Positions 53,856 through 63,661 are shown, numbered from the stretch's first letter. The stretch is DNA of 64,000 bases from Carboxylicivirga sp. (GCA_025210475.1 JAOARW010000121.1:1-64000), one strand, 5' to 3'. The notes: a model not told the origin generated them from the sequence alone. Numbers and translations are program-made.

Positions 53856-53920
53856 GCTTAGGGATGCATTGTTAAATAGTAATTCAAAATTGATTTTAAA
53901 AAATAACCAAATATCCAACC

Positions 53921-55159
53921 ATGAAGAGAGAGGTTAAAATAGGATTAACAGTTTTTGTTGCATTTTTAATACTTCTTTGGGGATTTAACTTTCTTAAAGG
54001 GAGGAATATAATTGAAGTAGGTACTTCCTATTATGGAGTCTATGATCGAATTGATGGATTAACTAAGGCGAGCCCGGTTTTTTTTCGGGGCTTTAAAATA
54101 GGTTCGGTACGCGATATTGAGTTCCACCCTTCGATGCCCAATCGTTTTTTGGTCACATTTACACTAAATGATGAAATTGATATTCCGGTTGACTCAAAGG
54201 CACAAATTTATAGCCTGGACCTGATGGGTTCAAAAGGGGTGCAATTTGTTAGTGGTTCAAGTGACCAGATGTTAGCTGTGGGCGATACAATGAATACATC
54301 AGTGATTGGTGACTTAGCCGATAAAATGAGTATGGAAGTGTTGCCGTTAAAAGATAAAACGGAGCGTTTAATAGTAAAATTGGATACCGTGCTTACAAAC
54401 ATTGGTAAAATGTTTGGTGAAGAGGAAGGGCGCTTTAAATCCAGCATGTACAATCTCGATCGCTCATTGCGTCATTTCGAATCCATAAGCCGTAATCTGG
54501 CTAAAAAAATGGAAGACGACGGAGAAGTTACTTCAATGATTCTTCGAACAGACTCATTACTGGCTATGATGAATGCACAGCGGCCTTATATTGATTCTAC
54601 ATTTTCTAATCTGGCTGGATTTACCCGACAAATGGAGGCGGCTAATATTGATCAAACGGTTGATCAATTAAGGAAGACTTTAAGCAGTACAAGCACCTTG
54701 TTGGATAGTATCAATGCGGGAAAAGGTTCCATGGGTAAGCTAATGACCGATGAAGAATTATATAACACTTTAAATGCAGTAAGTAATAATCTTAATCGTC
54801 TGTTGATTGATTTTAGACATCATCCGGATCGTTATGTCTCATTCTCTGCTGTTAATTTTGGAAGAAAAGTAGTGGTTAGTGAAGGCGCTTATGGTGTTGG
54901 AGGAATTGTTTACGAAGTGCAAATTAATGAGTCTAAAAAACCACTTGATTTTGGTACTACAATACTTAATGGCAAGTACCAGGTTTATGAAGATTATCGG
55001 AATTCCAAATATGTTTACACTTTGGGGCAAACGACTAATTTTGACGAAGCATCTGAAATATTAGACGAAGTAAAAGAAAAGTATGACGAATCAGTTATTG
55101 TTGCATTGGAAAATGGCGTGCCAATTAGCATAAAAAAAGCTCGCCGAATGACTGATTAA
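53921..55159 (+). CDS. MCE/MlaD-family lipid transport protein
   Basis: A 412-residue protein with an N-terminal transmembrane helix (about 8-25). The MCE domain follows (YYGVYDRIDGLTKASPVFFRGFKIGSVRDIEF, here abridged as YGVYDRIDGLTKASPVFFRG). A long helical region comes after it, and the last 85 residues form a C-terminal SPOR-like segment (GKYQVYEDYRNSKYVYTLG). MlaD proteins form rings with a channel that moves phospholipids between membranes. The ABC-transporter partners are not in the window. Confidence 0.88.
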   Translation: MKREVKIGLTVFVAFLILLWGFNFLKGRNIIEVGTSYYGVYDRIDGLTKASPVFFRGFKIGSVRDIEFHPSMPNRFLVTFTLNDEIDIPVDSKAQIYSLDLMGSKGVQFVSGSSDQMLAVGDTMNTSVIGDLADKMSMEVLPLKDKTERLIVKLDTVLTNIGKMFGEEEGRFKSSMYNLDRSLRHFESISRNLAKKMEDDGEVTSMILRTDSLLAMMNAQRPYIDSTFSNLAGFTRQMEAANIDQTVDQLRKTLSSTSTLLDSINAGKGSMGKLMTDEELYNTLNAVSNNLNRLLIDFRHHPDRYVSFSAVNFGRKVVVSEGAYGVGGIVYEVQINESKKPLDFGTTILNGKYQVYEDYRNSKYVYTLGQTTNFDEASEILDEVKEKYDESVIVALENGVPISIKKARRMTD

Positions 55160-55471
55160 TAAACGTTTAATATGTTAATAAATAATCTTAAAAACTTTTT
55201 TTGAAAAAAATCATGTCTTTTTTGAAAATTATTCCAAAAGGTTCAAAAACAGGGCATTTCAAGTATTAACTTAAAGTTAAGGGAAAAGGATAAGATGCAC
55301 ATAATCAAAAAGTTACTCCATTTACATTTAAATGCTTGATTACTAGGTCTCAAATCATCCCAATGTTTTTGTCAAGAGATTTGGTGTTTTTTTTTCATTT
55401 TTTTTTTCACAAATTTTGTTTTCGCATTTAAGGTAGTTAGCAAACATAATACGATTAAGGAAACAGAAAGA
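55160..55471. other. Gene-free region upstream of dnaA
   Basis: AT-rich with long T-runs. TTTTTCACA (55403-55411) fits the DnaA-box pattern TTWTNCACA. A single box is not enough to call an origin. No other clear feature is seen. Confidence 0.45.
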
Positions 55472-56899
55472 ATGGAAGTCGATTACAAAAGAATTTGGGG
55501 TAATTGTTTGAATGTAATAAAGGACAACATTCCTCAAATTAGTTACCAGACCTGGTTTGAACCAATTGTACCCGTGAAAATTGATAAGGACGTATTAACA
55601 ATACAAGTCCCGAGTCTATTCTTTTATGAGTACCTGGAAGAACAGTATATTGACTTACTTAGCAAAACACTGCGGAAAGAGTTAGGGGCAACTGCTAAAC
55701 TTGAGTACAATGTTGTAATGGATAATGCGCATGTTGCTAACCAGAAGCCTTATACATTAAATTTCCCGACCAGTAACAAAACAGATCTTCGTAATCGACC
55801 TGTAAATATGGCCAGTCAGGAAAAGCCTGATATCCGTAATCCATTCGTTATCCCCGGAATTAAACGATTAAATGTTGATCCCCAGTTAAATGGTGATTAT
55901 AACTTCGAAAATTTTGTAGAAGGAGAATGTAATCGATTGGCGAGAAGTGCCAGTTTAGCTGTGGCTAAAAATCCTGGAAAAACCGCCTTTAACCCATTGT
56001 TTTTGTATGGTAATTCGGGGCTTGGAAAAACTCACCTGGCACAATCGATCGGTATTGAAGTAAAAAGAAATAAACCGGAGAAAACGGTTTTATACGTCAA
56101 TGCCAATAAATTTCAAACACAATTTACCGACTCAGTTAGAAATAACTCGCAAAATGATTTCCTGAATTTTTACCAAATGATTGATGTTTTAATCATTGAT
56201 GATGTGCAGGAATTTGCAGGTAAAACAAAGACACAAAATACCTTCTTCCATATTTTTAATCACCTGCATCAGTCAGGAAAACAGTTAATATTAACATGTG
56301 ATAAAGCACCTGTTGAATTACAGGGTATGGAAGATCGATTGTTATCGCGTTTTAAATGGGGATTAGCAGCGGATTTACAAATTCCTGATTTCGAGACGCG
56401 AGTTTCGATCCTGAATAAGAAGATATATAAGGATGGTCTTAAGGTGCCGGAAGAAGTAGTTTATTATATTGCAAGTAATGTGGTAAACAATGTACGTGAG
56501 CTGGAAGGAGCATTGATTTCTTTATTGGCTCAGGCAACCTTGAATAAAAAGGAGATCACTTTTGATACGGCCAAGCAGATCATTGATAAACTGGTTAAGA
56601 AAACGACCAAGGAGATTTCCATTGATTCTATTTCGCAGACTGTTTGTGATTATTTTGGATTAGAATTGGATATTCTGCAATCGAAGACTCGCAAAAGAGA
56701 AATTGTTCAGGCTCGTCAGATTGCGATGTTCTTTAGTAAGGGTATGACAAACTCATCGTTGTCGACCATTGGAGCAAAGATTGGCAAGAAAGATCATGCT
56801 ACTGTTTTGCATGCTTGTAAGGCAATCAACAACTTAATTGAAACCGATAAGGATTTCAAAGGACAGATTAAAGAAATTGAAGCTCAATTAAAGTCGTAA
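55472..56899 (+). CDS. dnaA: Chromosomal replication initiator DnaA
   Basis: A 475-residue protein. Domain I (about 1-85) starts WGNCLNVIKDNIPQISYQTWF. Domain III is an AAA+ ATPase with FLYGNSGLGKTHLAQ (Walker A, near 179) and VLIIDDVQEF (Walker B). Domain IV has the DNA-binding signature IGAKIGKKDHATVLHACKAI near 433. It binds DnaA boxes and opens the origin. It is monocistronic and ends in a strong terminator. Confidence 0.97.
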   Translation: MEVDYKRIWGNCLNVIKDNIPQISYQTWFEPIVPVKIDKDVLTIQVPSLFFYEYLEEQYIDLLSKTLRKELGATAKLEYNVVMDNAHVANQKPYTLNFPTSNKTDLRNRPVNMASQEKPDIRNPFVIPGIKRLNVDPQLNGDYNFENFVEGECNRLARSASLAVAKNPGKTAFNPLFLYGNSGLGKTHLAQSIGIEVKRNKPEKTVLYVNANKFQTQFTDSVRNNSQNDFLNFYQMIDVLIIDDVQEFAGKTKTQNTFFHIFNHLHQSGKQLILTCDKAPVELQGMEDRLLSRFKWGLAADLQIPDFETRVSILNKKIYKDGLKVPEEVVYYIASNVVNNVRELEGALISLLAQATLNKKEITFDTAKQIIDKLVKKTTKEISIDSISQTVCDYFGLELDILQSKTRKREIVQARQIAMFFSKGMTNSSLSTIGAKIGKKDHATVLHACKAINNLIETDKDFKGQIKEIEAQLKS

Positions 56900-56925
56900 A
56901 CAACAATTAGGTTCTATAACATAGA

Positions 56926-56954
56926 GACATCCGAAAATCGGGTGTCTTTTTTTT
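56926..56954 (+). terminator. Terminator after dnaA
   Basis: GACATCCGA and TCGGGTGTC form a nine-pair stem (one G-T), with an eight-T run. A promoter-like TATTTTTG (56956-56963) follows at once. Confidence 0.9.
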
Positions 56955-56955
56955 A

Positions 56956-56963
56956 TATTTTTG
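56956..56963 (+). promoter_or_regulatory. -7 element for the M3 peptidase gene
   Basis: TATTTTTG matches TAnnTTTG and lies 33 bases before the ATG at 56996, immediately after the dnaA terminator. No TTTG is found 19 bases upstream, where the terminator stem lies. Confidence 0.4.
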
Positions 56964-56995
56964 GTTCAAATCCAGTGTTATCTAAAATATTTCAA

Positions 56996-59110
56996 ATGAA
57001 TAAAATTTTTAGCTTTCTGCTCGCGATGTTAGTCTTTGCAAGCGGATGTCAACAAACGACAAAAAAAGACATGAATCCTTTTTTTAGTACCTATGAAACG
57101 CCTTATCAAACACCTCCGTTTGATTTAATTAAAATTGAACATTACATGCCTGCATTCGAAATGGGAATGGAAGAGCAGGTGAAAGAGGTGGATGCCATTG
57201 TTAATAATAAGGAAGCCGCCACTTTTGAGAATACCATCTTGGCGTATGATCGCTCAGGTGAATTATTAAATAAAGTTAGTTCTGTATTTTATAATGTTCA
57301 GGGCTCGGATTCAAATGATGATATAAAAGAGATTGCACGTGTAATAACACCTAAAATGACCCAGCATTCGGATAATATTTCGATGAACATGGGTTTGTTC
57401 AAGCGTGTAAAGGCAGTGTATGATCAGCGCGAGGATTTAAATTTGAATGAAGCTCAAAAACGTGTAACTGAAAAGTATTATAACGATTTTGTTAGAAACG
57501 GTGCAGAATTATCAGCTCAAGAACAAGAGCAATTGAAGAAATTCAACAGCGAACTATCAACACTGCAATTAAAGTTTGGTGAAAATCAGCTGGAGGAAAC
57601 AAATTCAAACTTCAAACTTGTAATTGATAATAAAGAAGACCTGGCTGGATTGCCGGAAGGAGTAATTACAGCAGCTGCTGAAACTGCAAAGGCTAATAAA
57701 ATGGATGGAAAATGGGTGTTTACACTTCAGAAGCCAAGTTTGATTCCATTTTTGCAATACGCCGATAATCGCGATCTACGCGAAAAGATTTATCGTGGTT
57801 ACTTCATGAGGGGTAATAATGGTGATGAATTCGACAACAAAGAGATTATTCGTAAGATGGCGATGATTCGCAGTGAGAAAGCTAAGCTTTTGGGCTTCGA
57901 TACACATGCTGAATATGCGATTAGTGTAAACATGGCCAAAACCCCTGAAAATGTTGATGAGTTTTTAATGGGTTTATGGAAGCCTGCTTTAGAGGTTGCT
58001 AAAAATGAGTTGAAAGAAATGCAGGCCATTATCGATAAAGAAGGTGGTAATTTTAAACTTAAATCATGGGATTGGTGGTATTATGCCGAAAAATTGCGTA
58101 AGCAAAAATATGACCTTGATGAATCGGAAATTACGCCATATTTCCAGTTGGATAATGTGCGTGATGGAATGTTTTGGGTGGCCAATAAACTTTATGGCAT
58201 TAACTTCAAAAAGGTGAATGATGTTCAGCTTTATAATCCAGAAGTGGAAGTGTTTAAAGTAGAAGAAGCCAACGGCGATCATATTGGCTTATTGTATCTC
58301 GATTATCATCCTCGCGAAAGTAAGCGTCCGGGTGCATGGCAAACCAGTTTTAGAGAGGCGATTACCTGTGATGGTCAAAAAACTTCGCCTTTGGTATCAA
58401 TCGTATGTAATTTCACCAAACCAACAGGTGATATGCCTGCCTTGTTAACTTTTGATGAAGTAAGCACTTTATTCCATGAATTCGGACATGCTTTACATGC
58501 TTCATTTACCAATGGCGATTTTAAGCGTACAGCTGGTGTTGTTCCTCAGGATTATGTAGAATTGCCTTCGCAGATTATGGAAAATTGGGCAGCAGAGCCA
58601 GAAGTAATGCGTCATTATGCCAAACATTACAAAACCGGTGAAGTGATTCCTGATCATTTGATTGAGAAGATTCAGAAAAGTGGCCATTTTAACCAGGGTT
58701 TTGTCACTGTAGAATACCTGGCTGCTTCATTGCTTGATTTAAACTGGCACGATCTTAAAGCAGGGGAAAAAGTAGAGAATTCATTGGATTTCGAAAAAGC
58801 AGCAATGGATAAAATCGGTTTGATTGAGGAGATTATTCCAAGATACCGTTCAACTTATTTTGGACATATTTTCAGTAGTGATTACTATGCTGCTGGTTAC
58901 TATGTGTATATCTGGGCAGCGGTATTGGATTCTGATGCTTTTGACGCGTTTAAGCAGAGTGGAGATATTTTTAATAAGGATTTAGCACGGAAGTTCCGTA
59001 AGCACTGTTTGTCTGAATGTGGTGATGATGAAGGTATGGTTCAATATGAAAAATTCAGAGGGCAGGCGCCTTCATTACAGCCTTTATTATCGAAGCGAGG
59101 CTTGAACTAA
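56996..59110 (+). CDS. M3-family oligopeptidase/dipeptidyl carboxypeptidase lipoprotein
   Basis: A 704-residue lipoprotein starting MNKIFSFLLAMLVFASGCQQ. The zinc motif HEFGHALHASF is clear and its Glu ligand lies about 25 residues on. The protein has the length and helical character of Dcp/thimet-like peptidases, which release dipeptides from peptide C-termini. I chose the ATG at 56996 because it begins the lipoprotein signal and lies after the terminator and -7 element. It probably acts in the periplasm on imported peptides. Confidence 0.92.
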   Translation: MNKIFSFLLAMLVFASGCQQTTKKDMNPFFSTYETPYQTPPFDLIKIEHYMPAFEMGMEEQVKEVDAIVNNKEAATFENTILAYDRSGELLNKVSSVFYNVQGSDSNDDIKEIARVITPKMTQHSDNISMNMGLFKRVKAVYDQREDLNLNEAQKRVTEKYYNDFVRNGAELSAQEQEQLKKFNSELSTLQLKFGENQLEETNSNFKLVIDNKEDLAGLPEGVITAAAETAKANKMDGKWVFTLQKPSLIPFLQYADNRDLREKIYRGYFMRGNNGDEFDNKEIIRKMAMIRSEKAKLLGFDTHAEYAISVNMAKTPENVDEFLMGLWKPALEVAKNELKEMQAIIDKEGGNFKLKSWDWWYYAEKLRKQKYDLDESEITPYFQLDNVRDGMFWVANKLYGINFKKVNDVQLYNPEVEVFKVEEANGDHIGLLYLDYHPRESKRPGAWQTSFREAITCDGQKTSPLVSIVCNFTKPTGDMPALLTFDEVSTLFHEFGHALHASFTNGDFKRTAGVVPQDYVELPSQIMENWAAEPEVMRHYAKHYKTGEVIPDHLIEKIQKSGHFNQGFVTVEYLAASLLDLNWHDLKAGEKVENSLDFEKAAMDKIGLIEEIIPRYRSTYFGHIFSSDYYAAGYYVYIWAAVLDSDAFDAFKQSGDIFNKDLARKFRKHCLSECGDDEGMVQYEKFRGQAPSLQPLLSKRGLN

Positions 59111-59127
59111 TATCTATATGAATATGC

Positions 59128-59162
59128 AAAAAGGAGGATGCCATAGTGTGTCCTCCTTTTTG
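59128..59162. terminator. Bidirectional terminator between M3 peptidase and gpx
   Basis: AAAAAGGAGGA (59128-59138) pairs with TCCTCCTTTTT (59151-59161), with A- and T-runs at both ends between convergent genes. Confidence 0.9.
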
Positions 59163-59269
59163 GTGCTGATAACTTCTAAAAATGAAGAAAAGCCACCGGA
59201 AGTACAGAAAGAATGCATATAAGATAGTAGAAGTCTGAAAGCCGGTAACTTTTCCATAAATATGATTGG

Positions 59270-59812
59270 CTAGGATGCCTGGATCCAGTCAATTATTTCC
59301 TGATCGTTAGGTTTGGTTTTAGGTGAAATCACTTTATCGATTTGCCCATTTTCATTGATTAAGAACTTTTGAAAATTCCATTTTACGGTATGATCCCCAT
59401 GTTTGTTTAAGTCTTCATTGGTTAGCCATTTGTATAAAGGATGGATATCATCTCCTTTAACGGAAATTTTAGCCATCATAGGAAAAGATACACCATAGTT
59501 TTTAGTACAAAAACTTTTGATTTCAGAATTACTTCCGGGTTCTTGTTTTAAAAAATTATTGGCCGGAAAAGCGATGATAGTAAAATCGTCACCTCCATAC
59601 ATCTCAAATACTTCCTGAAGTTGCTCGTATTGGGGAGTTAATCCGCATTTACTGGCTACATTAACTAACATTACTTTTTTCCCTTTTAGGTCGGATAAAT
59701 CAAACTCATTACCCTCAATGGTTTCTACCTTAAACTCATGAATGGAACTTTGAGCATTAAGGCTCGCAGGAATAATTAATGCGGCTAGTAATAAGAAAAT
59801 AAGCTGTTTCAT
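59270..59812 (-). CDS. Glutathione peroxidase-family thiol peroxidase
   Basis: A 180-residue thioredoxin-fold protein with a signal peptide (about 1-20, ending LNAQ). The active-site motif is VNVASKCGLTPQY, with Cys in place of selenocysteine, and VKWNFQKFLI holds the conserved Trp and Asn. It reduces peroxides outside the cytoplasm, probably using thioredoxin-like donors rather than glutathione. It converges with the M3 peptidase gene. Confidence 0.92.
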   Translation of the reverse strand: MKQLIFLLLAALIIPASLNAQSSIHEFKVETIEGNEFDLSDLKGKKVMLVNVASKCGLTPQYEQLQEVFEMYGGDDFTIIAFPANNFLKQEPGSNSEIKSFCTKNYGVSFPMMAKISVKGDDIHPLYKWLTNEDLNKHGDHTVKWNFQKFLINENGQIDKVISPKTKPNDQEIIDWIQAS

Positions 59813-59952
59813 AAATCAATTATAATTTTGTTTTTAGTTTTTCTAAGGATTTAGTTTTAAAATGACTGCTATTTATTGGTTATTATTTAATAAGCATGTT
59901 TTGTAATCTCACTTAAGCTGTTATTAAATTAACGTGGTTAAAACACTTTTGT

Positions 59953-60627
59953 TTACTTTTTGCTTCGCGTAAACGGCACAAAGCGAACGGCTAGCAGTTT
60001 TTTGCTTCTGATCTTATTGTTTTTTTTAGTGTAAAGCATTAAGTATTGTTGATGTGTTAGTTCAACCGGAACGATCATTCGTCCGCCTTCGGCCAGTTGT
60101 TCAAACAAGGCTTTAGGTACTTCTTCAGGAGAGGCCGTAATGATAATGGCATCGTAGGGAGCGTGCTTTAACCAACCGTGGTAGCCATCGCCAATTTTAC
60201 AATGGATATTCTCATAATCAAGCATCTTTAAAACAGAATCAGCTTGCAATCCTAGTGGTTTGACAATTTCAATGGTGTAAACATTTTTTACAATTTCTGC
60301 TAATACGGCAGCCTGATAACCCGATCCGGTTCCGATTTCAAGTACTTTGTCGTCTTTTTTTAGCTGAAGCTGTTCGGTCATGTATGCAACGATATAGGGC
60401 TGTGATATGGTTTGGTTAAAGCCAATTGGCAAAGGACGGTCGTCGTAGGCGAATGACTGCAGATTGTATGGAACAAACTGATGACGTTCAACTTGACTCA
60501 TTGCTTTTAGGGTCAATTCGCATTTAATACCCCGGTTAATCAATTGTGTGTTCACCATTTCTGTTCGCATCGAATCGGTATTCTGGAGCGTTAGTAATAG
60601 TAATATTTTAAGCAAATAAACAAACAT
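59953..60627 (-). CDS. pcm: Protein-L-isoaspartate O-methyltransferase
   Basis: A 224-residue enzyme with a likely N-terminal signal/anchor (MFVYLLKILLLLTL). PCMT motifs are MSQVERHQFVP, QTISQPYIVAYMTEQL, the SAM loop VLEIGTGSGYQAAVLA and YDAIIITASPEEVP. It repairs isoaspartyl residues in ageing proteins; the anchor suggests an extracytoplasmic role. I chose the ATG at 60627, four bases after the upstream stop, because an upstream in-frame start would overlap the SnoaL-like gene by 86 bases. Confidence 0.88.
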   Translation of the reverse strand: MFVYLLKILLLLTLQNTDSMRTEMVNTQLINRGIKCELTLKAMSQVERHQFVPYNLQSFAYDDRPLPIGFNQTISQPYIVAYMTEQLQLKKDDKVLEIGTGSGYQAAVLAEIVKNVYTIEIVKPLGLQADSVLKMLDYENIHCKIGDGYHGWLKHAPYDAIIITASPEEVPKALFEQLAEGGRMIVPVELTHQQYLMLYTKKNNKIRSKKLLAVRFVPFTRSKK

Positions 60628-60631
60628 TGCC

Positions 60632-61075
60632 TTATTCGTTGATCGATTTAGCGTTAAAAGGAATTGATATGTGACTTTGAACGATAAGCCATTGACCATT
60701 TCTTTTCTCCAAAACACCTGTGTGTCTGAAGCCTTCTATGCTGAATGGTTCGCCTTTGGTTTCGAGGCAGGTATCCAGCAGCTGTGAGTACCAGGCTACA
60801 TCTTCACTCTTGCTAAGTTGTATTCGGGTGTCTTTTGATGTAATTGAGTAGTCGCTTCTATTATGGATAGCGCTTTGCATCCAATCGTAGAATGAACCCC
60901 AGTTGTACCAGATTTCATCCAAATCTGTACCGATGTTCACGGTGTTTTCATCCTGGGCAAAACAGCTCGAAAATGTTTTAAGGTCTCCTTTCTCCTGGGC
61001 TTTAATAAGTTGATCTAAGACATCCAGGATTGGTGCTGTTTTTTTGTCAATGCCGATACTGTTAATTGTTTCCAT
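60632..61075 (-). CDS. SnoaL/NTF2-like protein (DUF4440 type)
   Basis: The 147-residue protein has a cone-shaped NTF2-like fold: VLDQLIKAQEKGDLKTFSSCF, FAQDENTVNIGTDLDEIWYNW, DVAWYSQLLDTCLE and VLEKRNGQWLIVQSHISI. Such proteins often bind or turn over small molecules, and no substrate is known here. The stop is four bases before pcm, so the two are probably co-translated. Confidence 0.8.
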   Translation of the reverse strand: METINSIGIDKKTAPILDVLDQLIKAQEKGDLKTFSSCFAQDENTVNIGTDLDEIWYNWGSFYDWMQSAIHNRSDYSITSKDTRIQLSKSEDVAWYSQLLDTCLETKGEPFSIEGFRHTGVLEKRNGQWLIVQSHISIPFNAKSINE

Positions 61076-61175
61076 GGTGCAGAGTTTTAGGTGATACAGA
61101 TATTAATCGTGATTTATATCTAAGTATATTAAAGTTAGTTAATAGATATATTGATGTCAATATGTGGTGAGTTGC

Positions 61176-61204
61176 TTTGTACAACTTGGTTTTTCTTAAC
61201 TTTG
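61176..61204 (+). promoter_or_regulatory. Probable promoter of truA
   Basis: TAACTTTG (61197-61204) matches TAnnTTTG and lies 22 bases before the truA ATG. TTTG at 61176-61179 is 17 bases upstream, slightly closer than the usual 19. Confidence 0.45.
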
Positions 61205-61225
61205 CGCTCGTTCGGTAAATAGATT

Positions 61226-62005
61226 ATGAGTAGATATTTTTTAGAGTTGGCCTATAATGGCAGTCAGTTTCATGGTTGGCAAATACAGCCCAATGCTATT
61301 AGTGTACAGGAGGTATTGAATGATGCCCTTGAGAAAGTGCTCCGTGAGAAAATTAATGTGGTTGGTTGTGGTCGCACCGATACGGGTGTTCATGCATCCT
61401 ACTTTGTAGCTCATTTTGATAGTGAACAAACAATCTCAGATCTGGATCACCTGGTGTTTAAATTAAATCGGATTGTGGGGAATGACATTGTTGTTTATAC
61501 GGCCAAGCGCGTTGCGGACAATGCTCATTCGCGTTTTGATGCGCTTTCCCGCACTTATCATTATTATCTGAAATCGACAAAGAATCCCTTCTTGCACGAT
61601 TATAGTTATCGCCCATTCTACCAATTTGATACTGATAAAATGAATGAGGCTGCAATGTTGCTTTTCAATTATAACGATTTTACCAGCTTTAGTAAGTTAC
61701 ATACGGATACTAAAACCAATAATTGCAAAATAATTAAGGCAGAATGGCATCAGCAAACTGATGGGATTGTGTTTATTGTGAAGGCCGATCGGTTCTTGCG
61801 TAACATGGTGCGCGCCATCGTTGGGACTTTACTAGAGGTTGGACGCGGAAAATTAGATCTCGAGCAGTTTAAGGCTGTGATTGAGAAGAAAGACCGGGGA
61901 GCAGCCGGCACATCAGTGCCAGCGCAAGCATTATTTCTTGTGGATATTGAATATCCGGACAGTACTTTTAATCCGATGAAAAAGCAGCTGCCACCTTTTA
62001 TTTAA
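61226..62005 (+). CDS. truA: tRNA pseudouridine synthase A
   Basis: A 259-residue enzyme with LAYNGSQFHGWQIQP at the start and VVGCGRTDTGVHASYFVAHF, where the Asp is the catalytic residue. DRFLRNMVRAIVGTLLEVG closes the active site. It makes pseudouridine at positions 38-40 of tRNA. It converges with aroE with no gap. Confidence 0.96.
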   Translation: MSRYFLELAYNGSQFHGWQIQPNAISVQEVLNDALEKVLREKINVVGCGRTDTGVHASYFVAHFDSEQTISDLDHLVFKLNRIVGNDIVVYTAKRVADNAHSRFDALSRTYHYYLKSTKNPFLHDYSYRPFYQFDTDKMNEAAMLLFNYNDFTSFSKLHTDTKTNNCKIIKAEWHQQTDGIVFIVKADRFLRNMVRAIVGTLLEVGRGKLDLEQFKAVIEKKDRGAAGTSVPAQALFLVDIEYPDSTFNPMKKQLPPFI

Positions 62006-62746
62006 TCAGGAATTCCAAATGCTCCAGGCTGCTTCTGCCTGAAGGTGTAGCATTTCTAATCCATTTTTAACAACCGCCCCCTGATTGATCCCTTTTTGCA
62101 TAAAAAGTGTTGTTTCAGGATTGTATGTTAAATCGTAAAGAATGTGATCTTCAGAGAGTAGATCGTATGGCATATCGGGGCAAGTGTCAATATTTGGAAA
62201 CATGCCTAGTGGTGTACAGTTAACCAAAATAGTGAATTCATCAATGATGTCTTTGTTCAGATTCTTGTAGGTGAGCTTGTTGTCTGATTTGTTGCGCGAC
62301 ACATACTTGAATTCAATTTGCATTAAGCGAAAGGCTTCTGCTACAGCTTTTGCAGCGCCACCAGTTCCTAGTATCAATGCTTTCTTATGTGATTCTTTTA
62401 AAAGCGGTTTAATGGAATTTGAGAAGCCGATGAGATCGGTGTTGTAACCTATTAGTTTGGGTTGCTTTTTATCCCAGTTGACTTTTACTGCATTGCACGC
62501 ACCAACAGCCTTGGCACTGTGGTCCAATTCATCCAGATATTCAAATACATTCTCTTTATGAGGAATCGTTACACTAAAACCCGAAATATAGGCATGTTGC
62601 TTAAGTACTTCAGGTAATTCAGTGATATGCTCGATTTCAAAATTCAGGAATCTGGCATCGATGTCTTCTTTGCTAAATTTTTCAGTGAAATATTTTTGCG
62701 AAAAGGATTGAGCCAGCGGATAACCAATTAAACCAAATGTTCTCAT
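62006..62746 (-). CDS. aroE: Shikimate dehydrogenase
   Basis: A 246-residue enzyme. The N-terminal shikimate part starts FGLIGYPLAQSFSQKYF and has SVTIPHKENVF with the catalytic Lys. The NADP part has ALILGTGGAAKAVAEAF and NCTPLGMFPN, with NGLEMLHLQAEAAWSIW at the end. It reduces 3-dehydroshikimate in aromatic amino-acid synthesis. It follows the DUF368 gene by 3 bases. Confidence 0.95.
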   Translation of the reverse strand: MRTFGLIGYPLAQSFSQKYFTEKFSKEDIDARFLNFEIEHITELPEVLKQHAYISGFSVTIPHKENVFEYLDELDHSAKAVGACNAVKVNWDKKQPKLIGYNTDLIGFSNSIKPLLKESHKKALILGTGGAAKAVAEAFRLMQIEFKYVSRNKSDNKLTYKNLNKDIIDEFTILVNCTPLGMFPNIDTCPDMPYDLLSEDHILYDLTYNPETTLFMQKGINQGAVVKNGLEMLHLQAEAAWSIWNS

Positions 62747-62749
62747 GTC

Positions 62750-63661
62750 TTACTTTTGTTTCTTTGATGCCAATAATTCTGTAGCGGTGATGCTAACAAT
62801 ACCTAAAATAATAAAAAGTGCTGCAAAATAAAACTCCTGGTTGAGTTCGGGGGTATAATAATCAAAATCTACCGTTTTGATTTTATCGCCAAATTGTTTG
62901 GTTACTTCATGCTTCCATGGCCATAGTATGCCCAATGAACCTGCAATAAAGCCGGTTAATAAGGCGATGGTTTGATTGTGGTATTTCTTTAATAGCCACG
63001 ATAAAAAATGAGAGAAGGCAATGAGTCCGGCTATGGCGCCGATAGCAACCGGAAACAGAACTTTTATTTCCAGATTATTAATGGCATCAATCATTACCAA
63101 CTGGTAATTACCTAATAAAATGAGTACGAAAGAGCCGGAAAGCCCGGGTAATATCATGCTACAAATTGCAACAACACCGCATAAAACTAAATAAAGAAAT
63201 GAATCGTCCTGACTGGCTGGTGTTAAAACAGAAATGGAAACAGCTATGGCTGTTCCAATAATGGCGCTAATAATTGAAGAAGCAGACCAGTTTTTTACTG
63301 TTTTGCCAACAAAATAAACCGAAGCCAATACTAAGCCAAAGAAATAAGCCCAGATATGAATGGGGTAATTTTCAAATAAATATTCAAATAATTTCGCGAG
63401 ACTAACTACTGCAATGCCAATACCAGCAAAAAGAGCAATAAGAAAATAAAGGTCGATGTGTTGTGCCAGTGCTTTAAAGTCTCTTTTTAAAAGTAATTGA
63501 ATGGCTTTACCATTAAAGGACTTGATGGCATTAATTAATCGTTCAAAAATATTGGTGATTAAGGCGATTGTACCACCTGATACACCCGGAATAACATTGG
63601 CAGCACCCATGGCAGCGCCTTTGATGGCAATTTTAATATAGGAAATAATGGAATCGTTCAT
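62750..63661 (-). CDS. DUF368-family membrane protein (PopT-like polyprenyl-phosphate transporter)
   Basis: A 303-residue protein with about eight to ten helices and the family motif GAAMGAANVIPGVSGGTIALI near the N-terminus, repeated as SMILPGLSGSFVLILLG in the middle. The two Pro-Gly-x-Ser-Gly loops are the DUF368 hallmark. Members (PopT) have been linked to recycling of undecaprenyl phosphate across the membrane for envelope synthesis. It is co-transcribed with aroE and the TPR gene. Confidence 0.88.
   Translation of the reverse strand: MNDSIISYIKIAIKGAAMGAANVIPGVSGGTIALITNIFERLINAIKSFNGKAIQLLLKRDFKALAQHIDLYFLIALFAGIGIAVVSLAKLFEYLFENYPIHIWAYFFGLVLASVYFVGKTVKNWSASSIISAIIGTAIAVSISVLTPASQDDSFLYLVLCGVVAICSMILPGLSGSFVLILLGNYQLVMIDAINNLEIKVLFPVAIGAIAGLIAFSHFLSWLLKKYHNQTIALLTGFIAGSLGILWPWKHEVTKQFGDKIKTVDFDYYTPELNQEFYFAALFIILGIVSITATELLASKKQK

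Noticed and set aside
55403..55411. Replication origin next to dnaA
   Set aside because: Only one DnaA-box match is visible; a cluster of boxes and an unwinding element would be needed.
56963..56975. tRNA T-arm-like GGTTCAAATCC
   Set aside because: It follows the dnaA terminator directly and no acceptor or anticodon stem exists around it.
60628..60717. Upstream start for pcm
   Set aside because: It would overlap the SnoaL-like gene by 86 bases, whereas the chosen start leaves a four-base gap.
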